DNA of 64,000 nucleotides. Origin: Thinopyrum elongatum (Eukaryota > Streptophyta > Magnoliopsida > Poales > Poaceae). The stretch lies in contig CM022302.1 in NCBI GenBank assembly GCA_011799875.1, positions 325,169,385-325,233,384 on the forward strand. Direction: 5' to 3'. The notes beneath the pieces were generated by a model. It saw nothing but the letters and a program-made list of their open reading frames with translations, was not told the origin of the DNA and did not search any database. Shown piece by piece: positions 23,987-33,991 of the stretch (positions are counted from its first letter, which is position 1; each line of letters starts with the position of its first letter). The position numbers and the translations under genes were made by a program.

Positions 23987-25695
23987 TCAATCCCTGCGCT
24001 GGCCTTCGATCCTTTTGATGGAGTCCACCTTCTCAAGGATCGGCACGATGCACTTCTCAAGCGCCTCAACATTTGCATCCTTTGGCAGGTGGCCGAGTGC
24101 GCTGGAGAGGTCGATGTCGGGATTGCTGTGCACCACCTTGAGGAGCACCTTGCGAAGGACGGCCCGGCAAAGCCGGCGAGTCTCGTTCGCCAGTTGGGTC
24201 GCCCGGCTGGACTAGAGCGCCCTCAACGCGTTGATGATGCTTTCAAAGAACATCGTCAACCTGGCACTTGGAGATATTCTTTCCTCGGAAGAATATCTGA
24301 AGTTCGACAAGCCCATGGTTGATAGTTTTGCGGTAAGCTTCTCCGCGGTGGTGATGAGACGGCCAGTCCAGATCTCCACTCCCTTTTCATAATCAGCCTG
24401 GGCAGCGGCAGCGCTCTTGAGCAGGTTCCTCTCTCCTTGGAGATCCTTGAGTAGAGCCTTCTCACAGGCCCTGCCAGCCTCGAGGGATTTCTACAGCGTG
24501 GTCAGCTTCAGCTCCAGAACCGCAATATTATCAGCCGCAGAGGAGAGCTGCTTGGTCTTGTCGGACAGGGAAACTTGCATCTCCGCCAAGGAGTGGAGGG
24601 TTTTTTCCGTGTCCCCCTTGAGCGTCGAGAGTTCCTTGCCGTGCTCTTCGAGATCTATTTCCAGCCTCTTCACTCTGTCGCTCAGCTCGTTCTTGGCGGC
24701 CTCTGCAGCTTCGGCAGCATCGACGGCCTCCTTGAGCTTGCCGGCGTGACTTGCAGTTAGAGCTTCGAGCGCCTCCTTGTGCTTCTGCTCCAGCTCCTGG
24801 GTCCGCCGCGCGACAAGATTTTCAATGTCTTAATCCTTGCTGCGAAGCTTGGCGGCGAGCGCCTGCTCACGAGCAGTGAGATCTTCCTCATGAGCATCAA
24901 GAGCAACGCGGCGCCCCGTCAAGAGGGCATCTTCGGCAGCAATCCTTTGAACAGCTTCATCATGCGCCTTCTCCATGTCTGATTGCTTCAGGAGGATCTC
25001 ATTCCACTGCTGGCTCACTTGTTCCCGGCCGGCAACCAGCTCTTGAAGGGCCTCGACATGCCAGATTTGCATTTGTGCGATGCGCTTTTGAAAATCCGCT
25101 TCGGCTGCCTCGACAACTGCCATTCTGGAGTCCGCCTTCTCCTTTCGGGCACGATGGAGAGCCTGGAGTTTGCGGAAGTTTTCACCCATGGCCTGGAGGA
25201 GCCGATCCTCTTCAGACTTGCCACTGCTAGCGCTGGGATCGTCAACAACTTCGAGCCCGGCAGTGGCAATAATTTCCTCAAAAATTTCTCCTTCGGCTGG
25301 TGCCTCGGTGCTTGCCGTCCCTGGCAAGTTGATAAATAGGTTTTCGCCGACTTTGAGATACTTGCTAGATGAGGGCTCGTCAGATGTTGATGGCTGATCT
25401 TCAGTGGCCGCCTCACCAGTGACAGGGGGCTCCGCGGCCGATGCAGCGCCTGGCGCTCCTGCGGCAGGAACGCCGTCAGTATGGTCCCCAGCCTCCCTGT
25501 CGCCCTCTTCAGCAGGTTCTTCCACGATTTCTGTTCGTGCCGTCTTGGCGGCCTCCCCGTCAAGAGCATCACCGGCCCCGGCGACATCATCCTTGGTGGC
25601 CTCGCTGGCAGTGATCCTGTCCGCTTCGGCAGCAGCATCCCTGGCGGTCTCCTCGATGACGGTGTCGACGTCCATATGTTCCATCTCAGAGAACT

Positions 25696-25807
25696 CTGAA
25701 GGGAGAAGGAGAAGGTCAGAATAAGATCGAGTTTTTAGATTTTGAAGTGATCAAAGATAAAGAAGTAAGGGGAAAAGGAGAACTAGCACTCTGAGGCGAT
25801 CGAGTAC
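25696..25807 (-). other. Intron 3 of the antisense gene, copy 2
   Basis: 112 bp; donor CAG/GTACTC, pyrimidine-rich acceptor CTCCCTTCAG/AG. Copy 1 has the matching intron at 3243-3351 with GTGACT and CCTCCAG. Confidence 0.75.
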
Positions 25808-26011
25808 CTGCGTCGGGCTGTCGAGGGGTGGCTTCGCCTCTCCCGGCAACTCCGGTTGCCGGGGGTGGGTTGCCGGAGTCCGTGCCTGTCGGCTCCTCCT
25901 CAACCCGGACGGGCTCGTCGGCAGGATCTCTTGCCGGAGATGTGCTTGTGGGCGGAGCGGTCGATGAAGGAGGCACAATGGGGCAATCTTCTCCTTGTTG
26001 CCGTTCTTCTC

Positions 26012-26087
26012 CTGCGAACCCGAAGATATCAGCGACAAGAATGGAAGCCTCGGCACCAGCCAACAGAAAAAGGGACAATGAACTTAC
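26012..26087 (-). other. Intron 2 of the antisense gene, copy 2
   Basis: 76 bp; donor GTAAGT, acceptor TTCGCAG. The counterpart in copy 1 (2956-3030) has lost the GT. Confidence 0.7.
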
Positions 26088-26224
26088 GCTGGGGGCTGCG
26101 CTGAGGACCAGGCTCCGGGCTCACGATGACGATCTCTGGCACGCTAGTGGAGCCTGCCGGGGGCTCGTCGCCCGTAGAAGTCCTTGACCTTTTCGCCATC
26201 CTCTCCAGCAAGGTTTCTGTGTCA

Positions 26225-26299
26225 CTGTAGAAGCAATACAAGCAAGTCAGTAAAGATTGATGCAAGATTGGAAGGTAAAAGCTGTGGCAAAGTACTTAC
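26225..26299 (-). other. Intron 1 of the antisense gene, copy 2
   Basis: 75 bp; consensus donor GTAAGTACT, acceptor GCTTCTACAG. Copy 1 counterpart is 2736-2806 (GTAAAT, TTTCTGCAG). Confidence 0.8.
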
Positions 26300-28098
26300 T
26301 CTTCTTCCTCTCACTCCGGACTAAAGCCGGAGATGTCGAAGTCGACCTCCGTTGCGGTGTCTGAGTGGGGAGGCGGAGGAGGAGTCCTAGGCCGCTTGGC
26401 TGTGGCAGGCGCCGGGGCAGCTTCCGGTGCGGTGGTGCGAGACCCTCCTGCCGCCCCAGCAGTGGCCGCTGGTGCGGGCCTCGCACGCCGTGCGGGCTGT
26501 TGGCGGGCCCCTTGCCGCGGTCCGGTCTTGCCGGCCACTTTCTTGCCGGGGGCTTCGCCGCTCGAAGAGGGCTGGCTTGCCGGGATGTCAGACGCAGCCT
26601 TCCGGAGAACACGCTTCGCCTTCTTCTTCGAGGGAGGGGGCTCTTCTCGCGTCTCTTCTTCTTCGACTGAGTCCTCGCCGGACGAGATTTCAGCGGCTGC
26701 GCCGCTCTCCTCCCCGGTAGCCTCGTCCTCCCCGGCAGGCTTCGCCTCCACTACCACCTCTGCCTCGCTGGCTTCCCACTCTGTGAAGCCAACGCTGCCG
26801 GCCTTCGCGGCAAGATTCGCTTCCTCCACTCTGGTAGCGATGTATGCTACCTCCTGATCCGTGGTGGCGCGAATAAGATCTGGCTCTTGCCGGACAGGCT
26901 TTTCCGTCAGATTGTCGAAGAATTTCTGCGCCTCTTCCTCGCTTGGCTCGACCCAGGTCGGGTCAAGGCCGTGGGCGTTGAACATCGGCAAGAAAGCAAT
27001 GATCGACCCCAGCGCAGAGTTGTTGCACAAGGGGATGATCCTTGCCGGCAGCCGGTGCTTGTCTTCGCGCTGGAATAACTTCTGGCGGAGAGCGCCAAGC
27101 TGCATAACAGTCAAGTTGTTGTTTAGCCCGGGGCGCAGCCTCATGACATCCGCTGCGTTCCTATACTCCCAGGCTGGCCTTCCCCTATTCTGCAGAGGGG
27201 CGATGCGGCGGCGGAGGAAGTCGAAGCCGATCATCTCCATTGTCAGCCCGGCAGCCTTCAAGCGGAGGATTCTGGTAGTGGCGATTGTGAGCTTCTCGTC
27301 TTTTGCGGCGAGATCGCCCCAATCCTTGCCGCGGACCACCTTCTGTCGCCGGGGATGGCAAAAAGGATGAGGATCTGCTTCCTGGATCCAGCACCATTCG
27401 GCCCGCCACTCGTCCCACTTTTCGCGGTAAACTCCATCTGGGTATATCTCCTTGTTCCAGGCCCTTGGAATCCAAGCAATAGATCCAGAGAGAGCCTCTC
27501 CTTTTTGGATTCGAGGATAGAAATAGTGGCGGAAGAGAGCAGAATTGGGGATCACACCGGCAAAATTTTCACAAAGATGGGCAAAGATCGACATGCAAAA
27601 TACGGCATTCGGCGTGAAGTCAAGAAGGCGGAAGCCGTACGTATACATGATGTTGAAGAAATCGAAAAAAGGTGGACAGAGCCCGCAATAAAAGTACGCG
27701 GTGAAGAAGGGGTATCTATCCGATCCGCCTTTGGAATTAGCACCTGGGATGACGCGCGTGGCGGGGTGGGCTTGTGTTCCCTTCGCCCACATGCATTGGT
27801 ATCGTCCCTTCAAGGTTTCGGCGTCAAGCGTCGGAGGGAAGACGACGAGCGTCTTCCGCATCTTCACCAGCTCGCTTTCCGGAACTTTGGCTTTTGCCTC
27901 CTTGTCCGTGCCCTTGCCTTTGCTGGTCTTAGGCGGCATGGCGGCTGTGGAGATGGAAGCTGGAGGGCGGAACGGGCGCGAGAGCGGCGAGTAGAAGGGA
28001 AGGAAGGTTTCGCTCTGAGCTCGAGCAGAGGAAGGCGATGGCAATAGCCAGATTGGGAAGAAGAGGCGGGTGAATGGGTTTGCGCCTCCACGACTTCT

Positions 28099-28111
28099 CC
28101 TTTTTATGGGG
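28099..28111 (-). promoter_or_regulatory. TATA-like box of the antisense gene, copy 2
   Basis: Minus strand CCCCATAAAAAGG, about 160 bp before the ATG at 27939. The surrounding leader is conserved with copy 1. The region 27940-28344 holds no other supported feature. Confidence 0.6.
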
Positions 28112-28330
28112 AAGGAGCGGGGCCACCTTGTTTATCCCCCAATATGAATGCGCCTCTGTGGGCGCGAAACAGTTTGCAGCCTTTTTGGCACGCTTCTCAC
28201 ATCGCGCGCTCCGTACGCGTAGTGGAGGCACAGTAAAACAAGATCTTTACGAGCAGTTAATTCCCTGCCACGCGTGCCCGTGCACTGTTTGGGCCTAGCC
28301 CAACAACGCCTCGCACTCGTGTATGGCCCA

Positions 28331-28344
28331 GGCCCGGGGGCTCC
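28331..28344 (+). other. Polypurine tract of Tat copy 2
   Basis: GGCCCGGGGGCTCC directly before the 3' LTR. It is not a pure purine run but is conserved in both copies. Confidence 0.65.
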
Positions 28345-29215
28345 TGTCGGTGTACTAAGTATTGGGCCACTAGTACCCCTTACTTGTGCACGGGCGGTTG
28401 TAGCCGTCCTCGCGGCAAGGCTTGCCGGGATCAGCTCGAGGTCGATTTAAGTCATCAAGGGAATCATCAAGTCAGAGATCTGAGAATCAGCAAATAAGCA
28501 AAGCTGGGAATCGAAGGCCAGCCTCCCCGGCAAGATCCTTGCCGGGGTGGCCTGAGGAGCCCGGCAAGGATCGGCGCCCGGCAAGGCTTGGCCCTGGCAA
28601 GGCTCGGCGTCCGGCAAGGCTTGGCGCCCAACAAGTTTCGGCGCCTGGCGAAATTCTGCCACTGTGCCACCGCTTCGGCACAGTGACGAGTTTGACATTC
28701 TGGCTCCTTCCATGGATGCGTGGCGGCGCGCCAGTGGAGGATAGCTTAAGCGGTGCTGATGGGATGGCCCCTTTTTCCATCCCCAAGAAAGTGAGGACAC
28801 CTAAACGGACACCTCACGGTGCATTAAATGCGCTTGTCCTAATCCGTCAGGGGTTAGGTATGATACCCTGTAGCTACTTTACACCTCAATGTATGTACAT
28901 TTTGCCACTGTGGAGACCCCTTTGAGCATATAAAAGGAGGCCCAAGGCAACTGCTACAGAGGAGGAGGACTTCTGGCCCATTCTGCATGCGTAGCTGCTC
29001 TTTGAACGTACTGTTCATTGTGAGCGCTCCTGAAGGCTGGGCTTAGGAACATCAATAAGAACACAAAGCAGGAGTAGGGTTTTACGCTGATCAGCGGCCC
29101 GAACCTGGGTAAAAACCTCACGCGTCGGTCACCGGTTCTGCTCTTTGCGTGTACCTGTCCCCCCGCCGAATCGTAAAGGGGTCTCTCGGGATCCCATAGG
29201 TGTCGTGCCCCGACA
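28345..29215 (+). repeat. 3' LTR of Tat copy 2
   Basis: 871 bp, same length as the 5' LTR. Contains six CCGGCAAG/CTTGCCGG words and the TATA box at 28926-28935. Confidence 0.96.
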
Positions 29216-29220
29216 CCTCA
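29216..29220. other. Target site duplication of Tat copy 2, right
   Basis: CCTCA, matching 15888-15892. Confidence 0.93.
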
Positions 29221-29999
29221 AGAACAAAAGTAACTACTCACAAATGATAATCATGCTCAAGGTCAGAGGGGTATTAAATAGCATATTGGATCTGAACATA
29301 GAATCTTCCATCAAATAAACCATATAGTAATCAACTACAAGATGTAATCAACACTACTAGTCACCCACAAGCACCAATCTATAGTTCCGGTACAAAGATT
29401 GAACATAAGAGATGAACTAGGGTTTGAGAGGAGATGGTGCTGAGATGTTGATGGAGATTGCCCTCCCCAAGATGGGAGAGTTGTTGGTGATGATGATGAC
29501 GATGACTTCCCCCTCCGGGAGGGAAGTTCCCCCGGAGGGCAAAAGTGCTCCTGCCCAAGTTCCGCCTCGATACGGCGGCGCTCCGTCCCGAAAGTCCTCT
29601 CCTCATTTTTTCTAGGTCAAAATGACTTATATACCAGAAGATGGGCACCGGAGATGGGCCGAGGGGAGCACAACCCACCAGGGCGCGCCTGGGCTCCCTA
29701 GCGCGCCCAGGTTGGTTGTGCCCACCTGGTGGGCCCCCTCTGGTACTTATTGGCTCCAATATTCCTCATTTATTCCATAAAAAATCTCCGTGAAGTTTCA
29801 GCTCATTTGGAGTTGTGCAGAATAGGTAGCCTGACGTAGCTTTTTCAGGTCCAGATTTCCAACTGCCGGAATTCTCCCTCTTTGTGTATACCTTGCATAT
29901 TATGAGAGAAAAGGCATTAGAATTACTCCAAAAAGCATTATTATGCATAAAAACATCATAAATAACAGTAGGAAAACATGATGCAAAATGGACGTATCA
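29221..29999 (-). repeat. Athila A 5' LTR, outer part
   Basis: Continuation of the LTR split at 15892. It ends at 29999 with the minus-strand start TGATACGTCCATTTTGCATC. The next bases, GGAGCTGG, belong to the older target sequence. Confidence 0.9.
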
Positions 30000-30296
30000 G
30001 GGAGCTGGCACTGGCATGTACACGAGCTCGTGCGGGTCCGCGGAGACCTTGCTGATGCCCGCGGTTTCCAGCTCTGTGATAGTGCTCGGCGACCAGCCCG
30101 TCAATGCTACGGGTATGGTCGCTGGCGCGGGCACGGGGATGGGAGCTAGGACAGGCACGGGGGCAGCAACCGTCGCGCCCAGCTCGTTTAGGGCCATGTC
30201 CATGAGGCCTCATTCCTCCTTATTTTCTATCTTGTCCGGCTCGGAGTCGACTTCACCAAACTGGAAGACTAGTGGCAGATGATCCTTCTGCGCCAT
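30000..30296 (-). pseudogene. Unknown Pro/Ala/Val-rich reading frame broken by Athila A
   Basis: Starts MAQKDHLPLVFQFGEVDSEP at 30296 on the minus strand. A TGA at 30210-30212 (codon 29) is followed by about 70 further codons in the same frame, rich in PVP and API motifs and containing GWSPSTITELETAGISKV. The frame ends exactly at the Athila LTR, whose first three bases TGA act as the stop. A TATA-like TATTTAATA lies about 60 bp upstream. I do not recognise the family; it could be a host gene, a captured fragment or an old transposon ORF. Confidence 0.5.
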
Positions 30297-30351
30297 GGCG
30301 TTGGTGGAGGTCTGCGGGAGGCGAATGGGAGGCGAACAGTAAGGCCGCCCG

Positions 30352-30360
30352 TATTAAATA
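30352..30360 (-). promoter_or_regulatory. TATA-like box upstream of the broken reading frame
   Basis: Minus strand TATTTAATA, 56-64 bp before the ATG at 30296. Inferred only from sequence and position. Confidence 0.4.
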
Positions 30361-30427
30361 GCGGCTCGGGCACCATTAATGGAGAGGATGCGAGCAAGGC
30401 GGGCGACTATGGAAGTCAAAGGGCTTG

Positions 30428-30556
30428 CTTCCCAGTGAGCCTGTGCAGCGTACAGCTCGCACACTTCCCGGTGAGCCTACGCATTGGAGGACAGCTTGCA
30501 TGCCTCTCGGTCAGCCTGCGCAGTGGACTACGCTCGCACACCTCCCGTTCAGTCAA
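30428..30556. repeat. Degenerate 36-39-bp minisatellite
   Basis: Units start at 30428, 30464, 30503 and 30541, each opening with a CTTCCC/CCTCYC-GTGAGCC-like sequence. It lies upstream of the minus-strand reading frame. Confidence 0.65.
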
Positions 30557-30744
30557 GCAGCTGTCTGCACGGCACCTCCTAGCCATTAAAAGAGTGACAC
30601 ATGGCGTCGCGTGAATGGTTAACAGAACACACACGATTTAAATTATACAAAATGTTTGAGATGTTAAAGTGGCAGCTATTTGTTTCAAAATGCCTTTGTT
30701 GGTTGTTATTCGAGTGCACCTTCTCTCAAAATGGACACGAAAAA

Positions 30745-33115
30745 TACCACAACATGTCGGGTGCCATTCCATGATAGCATGCCAAGTTTCATGAATTTCA
30801 GATGAGTTTTGGATTTACTATAATTTAAAAACAAAGTATCTCAACATTTTGCCGGCAATCAACAGTACCCTGGTGTTTAAAATTCATTCCCATTTCTTGC
30901 ATGGGACCTAAGCATGCACCCAAGGACACACATTTGATATGTCAACCCATTTTTTTGCACTAGAGCATGTGCATGTAGTTCAAATTTGAATTATGCACAT
31001 AAAATGCCTAGAAAGCTCAGTTAATGTATAAAAATGTCCAAACGAACCCCGAAATTGCAAATTTTAACACGACACTCCTGTGGCTCTATGTTGCCACTAG
31101 GAAAAAAAATGAAAACAGGAAGAGGCAATGAATATCGTTTCATCCACCAAGGAGGCACATTCCCTACCGGAACCATGAGGCTTGTTATCAGAAGCTCTGG
31201 TATGTGAGAAGCTTATACCCAAACCTGCCCCAAATGGGACAATTTTTTTTACCACACCATGTTGATGCTGTTCCATGATAGCATGCCAAGTTTCATGAAT
31301 TTCAGACGAGTTTTGGATTTACTAGAATTTAAAAACCATGTATCTCAATGTTTGCGGCCGAGCGACGGTGGCAAGGTGTTTGACATTCATTCCCATTTCT
31401 TGCATGGGACCTAAGCATGCAACCAAGGACACATATTTGATTTTTCAACCAATTTATATGCACCGGAGCATGTGCCTGTAGTTCAAATTTGAATTATGCA
31501 CATAAATGCATACAAAAACTCAGTTAATGTATAAAAATGTCCAAATGAACCCCAAAAAATTTCAAAATTTAACACAACACTCCTGTTGTTCTATGTTGAC
31601 ACTAGAAAAAAAATTGAAATCAAGAAGAGGCAACGGATATCGTTTCGTCTAGAAAGGTGAAACGTTCCCTACCATAACCATGAGGCTTGTTGTGAGAAGC
31701 TCTGCTTTGTGAGAAGCTTATACCACAACCTGCCCCAAATGGGACAATATTTTTACCACGGCATGTTGATGCCGTTCCATGATAGGATGTCAAGTTTCAT
31801 AAATTTTAGACGCGTTTTTGATTTACTAGAATTTAAAAACCATGTATCTCAATGTTAGCGGCCGAGCGACGGTGGCAAGGTGTTTGACATTCTTTCCCAT
31901 TTCTTGCATGGGACCTGAGCATGCAACCAAGGACACACATTTGAATTTTGAACCCATTTATATGCACCGGAGCATGTGCATGTAGTTCAAATTTGAATTA
32001 TGCACATAAATGCATAGAAAACTCAGTTAATGTATAAAAATGTCCAAGTGAACCACGAAAAATCCCAAAAATTGACACAACACTCCTGTTGCTCTATGTT
32101 GACACTAGAAAATTTTTGAAAGCAAGAAGGGGCAACGGATATCGTTTCATCCTCAAAGGTGCCACGTTCCCTACCGAAACCATCAGGCTTGTTGTGAGAA
32201 AGCTCTGCTTTGTGAGAAGCTTATACCCAAACCTGCCCCAAATGGGACAATATTTTTACCACGGCATGTTGATGCCATTCCATGATATCATGTCAAGTTT
32301 CATGAATTTCAGACGAGTTTTCGATTTACTAGAATTTTCAAACCATGTATCTCAATGTTAGCGGCCGAGCGACAGTGTCAAGGTGTTTGACATTCATTCT
32401 CATTTCTTGCATGTGACCTAAGCATGCAACCAAGGACACACATTTGATTTTTCAACCCATTTTTATGCACTGGAGCATGTATGTAGTTCAAATTTGAATT
32501 ATGCACATAAATACCTAGAAAACTCAGTTAACGTATAAAAATGTCCAAACGAACCCTGAAAAATTCCAAAATTTAACACGACACTCCTGTTGTTCTATGT
32601 TGGCACCAGAAAAAATTTGAAAGCAAGAAGAGGCGACGAATATCGTTTTGTCCACAAAGGTGACACGTTTACCTACCGGAACCATGAGGCTTCCTGTGAG
32701 AAGCTCTGGTTTGTGAGAAGCTTATACCATAACCTACCCCAAATGGGACAATATTTTTTACCCCAGCATGTTGGTGCCATTCCATGATAGCATGCCAAGG
32801 TTCATGAATTTTTGACGAGTTTTGGATTTACTAGAATTACAAAAGCAAGTACCTCAATGTTTGCCGGAGAGCCACGGTGCCGTGGTGTTTGAAATTCATC
32901 CCCATTTCTTGCATGGGACATAAGCATCAACCCATGGACACATATATGATTTTACAACCCATTTTGGTGCACCGGAGCATGTGCATGTAGTTTAATTTTG
33001 AATTGTGCACCTGAAATGCCTAGAAAACCAAGTTAATGTATAAAAATGTCCAAACGAACCCTGAATAATTCCAACTTTTTGATAACACACCTATAGTTGC
33101 ATGTTCACTGCAGAC
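30745..33115. repeat. Tandem array of a ~503-bp unit, about 4.7 copies
   Basis: The marker TTCCATGATA recurs at 30767, 31271, 31775, 32278 and 32780, spacing 504, 504, 503 and 502. Other shared blocks are TTCTTGCATGGGACCTAAGC and AGTTCAAATTTGAATTATGC. Copies differ by scattered substitutions and small indels, so the array is not recent. Short ORFs inside (for example 32089-32361) repeat with the unit and are not evidence of a gene. The repeat family was not identified. Confidence 0.93.
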
Positions 33116-33419
33116 AAAAGTTCTAGCAACTCAAACAGCCTCCTTTGCCGCTGTGACCCCATTATGTAATTCAAATCAAGACGAAAAATCAAGTAGACCG
33201 CACAAAGTTTATTATCACCAACCATGTGAGATGCAGCACAAAATATCTTGGAGCACCGTCGGAGTATAGTACGCATATGGATTATGCGAGAAGGTGCGTC
33301 GGCTACAGTCCATAGCCGGCGTGTCAAGCACACTAGCTCGCTCCCCAAATATCATTTCACTGTTCACTCATCGCCGGTGAAAGATGGGGACATGAACCCG
33401 TGTCGTGAGGGCAACTTCG
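33116..33419. other. Spacer between tandem array and Ala-rich reading frame
   Basis: About 300 bp of ordinary composition. The last third could be a 5' leader of the plus-strand frame at 33420. No TATA box or other definite element is seen. Confidence 0.4.
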
Positions 33420-33991
33420 ATGGCCCACTCCGATGAGAGTGTGGCTGCAGCCGCCATGCGTGTGCTAACAAGCTGCATGAGCGCAACCGTAATTTGCGAT
33501 CGGGCGGCCAAGGCAGCCCAAACGGCCGCTGTTGCTTCTCAGGTGGCGGCAGCAACATCTGCCTTGGGGATAGCAACTGGTGAGAGCGGCACAACAGCTG
33601 TCCGTTCCGCAGCGGTGGCCTTAGCCCTGATGGAGGCCGCCCACAACCATGTCGAGGCCGCCCATGCCCAGCTCGTGGCGGTCACCGCACAAATCGAACG
33701 AAGCTTTTCCGACAACGGTCGGCAACCCACGTCCCAAGAGTTGGCAATCGCCGAGAGCGTTCAAGCAGCCGTCCGTTCCTTTGCGGCATACCTTGCCATG
33801 ATGGAGCCCGTCCAAGCCCAGATCGTGGCCGCCCACACCCAGCTCATGGCGGCCTTTCCAAAGAGATGGCAGACGCGGATGGTGAGATGCTTGCCGAGTA
33901 TGGTGTGATTGATCCCATGGAGCCCCTTCCCCAGGAGATCGTCCGGCACGAGCTGGACATGGAGGAGGCAGCGGAGATCGACGAGCGCTAG
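33420..33991 (+). pseudogene. Unknown Ala-rich reading frame with a probable frameshift
   Basis: Starts MAHSDESVAAAAMRVL at 33420. It is Ala-rich and amphipathic, with an internal duplication: MEAAHNHVEAAHAQLVAV and MEPVQAQIVAAHTQLMAA. The first frame ends at 33908. Shifting by one base near 33850-33860 gives a better-looking continuation (MADADGEMLAEYG, acidic) ending EAAEIDER at 33991, so one base has probably been gained or lost. A GT/T-rich 3' region follows. Family not recognised; host gene remnant or transposon-borne ORF are both possible. Confidence 0.5.

Larger units (their letters stand above)
23987..27939 (-). pseudogene. Antisense gene of Tat copy 2 (Transposase_28-like, four exons)
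   Basis: Model on the minus strand: exon 1 27939-26300, exon 2 26224-26088, exon 3 26011-25808, exon 4 25695-23987. Intron phases 2, 1 and 1 keep one frame throughout. Start chosen at MPPKTSKGKG because it aligns with the start in copy 1; the frame is open 35 codons further upstream. Exon 1 (about 546 codons) holds the Transposase_28 / gypsy-type domain (YFYCGLCPPF, DFTPNAV, LCENFAGV) and a Pro/Ala-rich tail. Exon 4 starts EFSEMEHMDVD and is mainly coiled coil. Stops: TGA 26311-26313 (CGA in copy 1), TAA 24830-24832, TAG 24491-24493 and TAG 24212-24214 (CAG in copy 1). The protein's function is unknown. Confidence 0.85.
15893..29215 (+). mobile_element. Tat-lineage Ty3/Gypsy LTR retrotransposon, copy 2 (complete)
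   Basis: 13,323 bp, with two 871-bp LTRs and a 5-bp duplication. Order: 5' LTR, primer site, gag-protease, UAG, RT-RNase H-integrase, convergent spacer, antisense four-exon gene, polypurine tract, 3' LTR. I count about 12 LTR differences, 11 of them transitions, so roughly 98.6% identity. At the conventional grass rate of 1.3e-8 per site per year this suggests about half a million years. The sense coding frame runs without any frameshift from 16839 to 23183 and is broken only by four stop codons. Confidence 0.96.
13152..29999 (-). mobile_element. Athila A: Athila-lineage Gypsy element, interrupted by both Tat copies
   Basis: Remaining parts are 13152-15892 and 29221-29999. The 5' LTR (15177-15892 plus 29221-29999, about 1495 bp) is split by Tat copy 2. 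The protease gene is cut at 13152 by Tat copy 1, and the rest of the element is outside the window. On the minus strand the LTR starts TGATACGTCC at 29999 and ends GGGTCATCA at 15177. The primer site matches tRNA-Asp. It resembles the abundant Sabrina/WHAM group of Triticeae, but the family name is not certain. Confidence 0.88.

Noticed and set aside
32089..32787. Short ORFs of 90 and 65 codons
   Set aside because: They recur with the 503-bp repeat unit and differ by frameshifts between units.
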